A stretch of DNA of 64,000 bases, taken from contig JAFLSW010000002.1 of the NCBI GenBank assembly GCA_022510725.1, forward strand, positions 62,001-126,000, written 5' to 3'. Position numbers and translations under genes: made by a program. The notes under the pieces are model-generated. The model worked only from the letters and a program-made list of their open reading frames with translations. It made no database searches and was not told the origin of the DNA. Source of the stretch: Lachnospiraceae bacterium. Its GTDB lineage: Bacteria; Bacillota; Clostridia; Lachnospirales; Lachnospiraceae. Within the stretch, counting starts at the first letter, position 1. Every line of letters begins with the position of its first letter. Positions 62,889-64,000 of this stretch are shown piece by piece.

Positions 62889-64000
62889 ACAGTATCCCTT
62901 CTCGGCACCATACAGATGCCGGTTCCAAATCTGGCTGCGCCGCAGCCCTGACATGCAGCTTTACAGTTAGGGGTTACTTCCTCTTTGATCGCACGCTCCC
63001 ATTCCCTTTGCAAAAAGACCTTGGTCACGCCGCAGTCTATAAAATCCCAGGGGAAAAGCTCATCAAGGCTTCGTTCCCTTGTGGTATAAAAGTCCATGGA
63101 AAGACCGCATTCCTCAAAGCAATCCACCCATACATCATGCTTGTAATATTCGCCCCATGCATCGAAAAGACAGCCTTTTTGATAGGCAAGGGCGATCACA
63201 TCCGCTACCCGTCTGTCCCCTCTTGCAAAGATACCTTCCAAAACCGATACATCTGCTTCATGCCAGTTGTATTTGATGCTTTTTTTGTTTAACTGCTCCA
63301 ATACGGCGGCTTTTACCGTCGCCGCTTTATGGATAAACTGTTCCTTTGTGCACATAGGTGCCCATTGGAATGGTGTAAAGGGCTTGGGAATGAAAAAGGA
63401 TGTGCTGGCAGTGATCTGCACCTTTCCGTTTCGTTGCTCCTTTGGAACGGTATCGTAGTATAATTTGGCGATCTCATTGCAAAGAACCGCAATGCCTTTG
63501 GCATCCTCTTCTGTTTCTGTAGGCAGTCCCAGCATGAAATACAGCTTTACCTTTTGCCAGCCTCCTTCAAAGGCCAGTTTTGCGCCATTTAGGATCATCT
63601 CCTGAGTCAGGCCCTTATTGATCACATTTCGCATCCTTTGGGTACCGGCTTCCGGTGCAAAGGTAAGGCTGCTCTTTTTTACATCCTGGACCTTACTCAT
63701 TACATCCAAAGAAAAAGCATCGATACGCAAAGAAGGCAGGGATATATTCACATGTTCTTCATGACAGATCTCAATGAGGTAATCCATCAGCTCCGGCAGA
63801 TTGGAAAAATCACTGGAGCTTAAAGAACTCAGTGAGATTTCTTCGTGTCCCGTAGAACGGATCATGGAGAGGGCATATTCCTTCAGAAAATCCAGAGAGC
63901 GTTCTCTGACCGGCCGATAAAGCTGCCCTGCCTGACAGAAGCGGCATCCTCTGATACAGCCCCTTTGCAGTTCCAACACCACTCTGTCCTGGGTTACTTT
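62885..64000 (-). CDS. Radical SAM protein, YgiQ-like, TIGR03960 family (5' end outside window)
   Basis: The frame is open to the right edge, so the N-terminal part is missing. The visible 371 codons start just before the radical-SAM cluster cysteines in GCIRGCRFCQAG. The rest of the barrel is clear (SSLSSSDFSN, LTFAPEAGTQRMRNVINKG, MLGLPTETEED), followed by a C-terminal part with Cys-rich CKAACQGCGAARFG. The family pairs with DUF2344, encoded next. A B12-binding domain may lie in the missing N-terminus, as in related proteins. Confidence 0.93.
   Translation of the reverse strand, partial: KVTQDRVVLELQRGCIRGCRFCQAGQLYRPVRERSLDFLKEYALSMIRSTGHEEISLSSLSSSDFSNLPELMDYLIEICHEEHVNISLPSLRIDAFSLDVMSKVQDVKKSSLTFAPEAGTQRMRNVINKGLTQEMILNGAKLAFEGGWQKVKLYFMLGLPTETEEDAKGIAVLCNEIAKLYYDTVPKEQRNGKVQITASTSFFIPKPFTPFQWAPMCTKEQFIHKAATVKAAVLEQLNKKSIKYNWHEADVSVLEGIFARGDRRVADVIALAYQKGCLFDAWGEYYKHDVWVDCFEECGLSMDFYTTRERSLDELFPWDFIDCGVTKVFLQREWERAIKEEVTPNCKAACQGCGAARFGTGICMVPRRDTV

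Overview
The window is a 64-kb piece of a Firmicutes chromosome, most likely from the Lachnospiraceae or a close relative within the Clostridia. The signs are Gram-positive gene orders (phoH / HD protein / ybeY; rplU / prp / rpmA / obgE; mreBCD next to minCDE and rodA), endospore-lineage genes (yqfC, yqfD), a Prp-cleaved L27 leader, strong AGGAGG-type ribosome binding sites with many GTG and TTG starts, and low-to-medium G+C. It is almost entirely core genome. I see no rRNA, tRNA, CRISPR array, prophage or insertion sequence. Both ends cut through genes.

Layout. (1) 1-8.2 kb, plus strand: a partial membrane protein, rlmH, a phosphoesterase, an LtaS-type polyglycerolphosphate synthase, an AGCS sodium/amino-acid symporter, a small unknown protein, a NYN-LOTUS protein and pyrimidine-nucleoside phosphorylase. 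(2) 8.2-17.8 kb: yqfC-yqfD-phoH, a shortened PgpH-like 7TM protein with a broken HD site, ybeY, a flippase, a BofC-like protein and two FAD enzymes. (3) 17.8-28.8 kb: proB, 5-formyl-THF cyclo-ligase, proA, then miaB-mutS-mutL-miaA and a PLP lyase. (4) 28.8-39.4 kb: a small membrane protein and radC, then the shape and division block mreB-mreC-mreD-PBP2-minC-minD-minE-rodA, mgsA and a D,D-carboxypeptidase lipoprotein. (5) 39.4-45.2 kb: a P-loop protein, a membrane-fusion-like protein, yggS, sepF, aroB, lspA, rluD-type synthase. (6) 45.4-48.6 kb: an unknown gene, cstA and a cytidylate-kinase-like gene. (7) 48.7-50.5 kb, minus strand: a ttcA-type thiolase followed by a XerS-like tyrosine recombinase. 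(8) 50.5-54.6 kb: an AI-2E-type permease behind a structured leader, dtd, a PfkB kinase and a class II aldolase. (9) 54.8-56.0 kb: a LysM protein divergent from lexA with a dense SOS operator region. (10) 56.1-64 kb, minus strand: radical SAM / DUF2344 / rng / NUDIX / rplU-prp-rpmA / obgE-yhbY-nadD-yqeK-rsfS.

The genes mainly serve envelope synthesis and cell shape (LtaS, MreBCD, PBP2, RodA, DacA, LspA), septum placement (MinCDE, SepF, YneA-like), ribosome and tRNA maturation (RlmH, YbeY, MiaA/B, TtcA, Obg, RsfS, Prp, Rng) and DNA repair (MutSL, RadC, LexA). The points most worth a second look are the apparently inactive PgpH homologue (10764-11972), a helix-rich RNA leader of about 115 nt with seven CGAG tetranucleotides (50588-50715), a palindrome between two divergent promoters (50537-50561), and the SOS control region (55222-55349), where a perfect consensus promoter encloses a LexA-type box.
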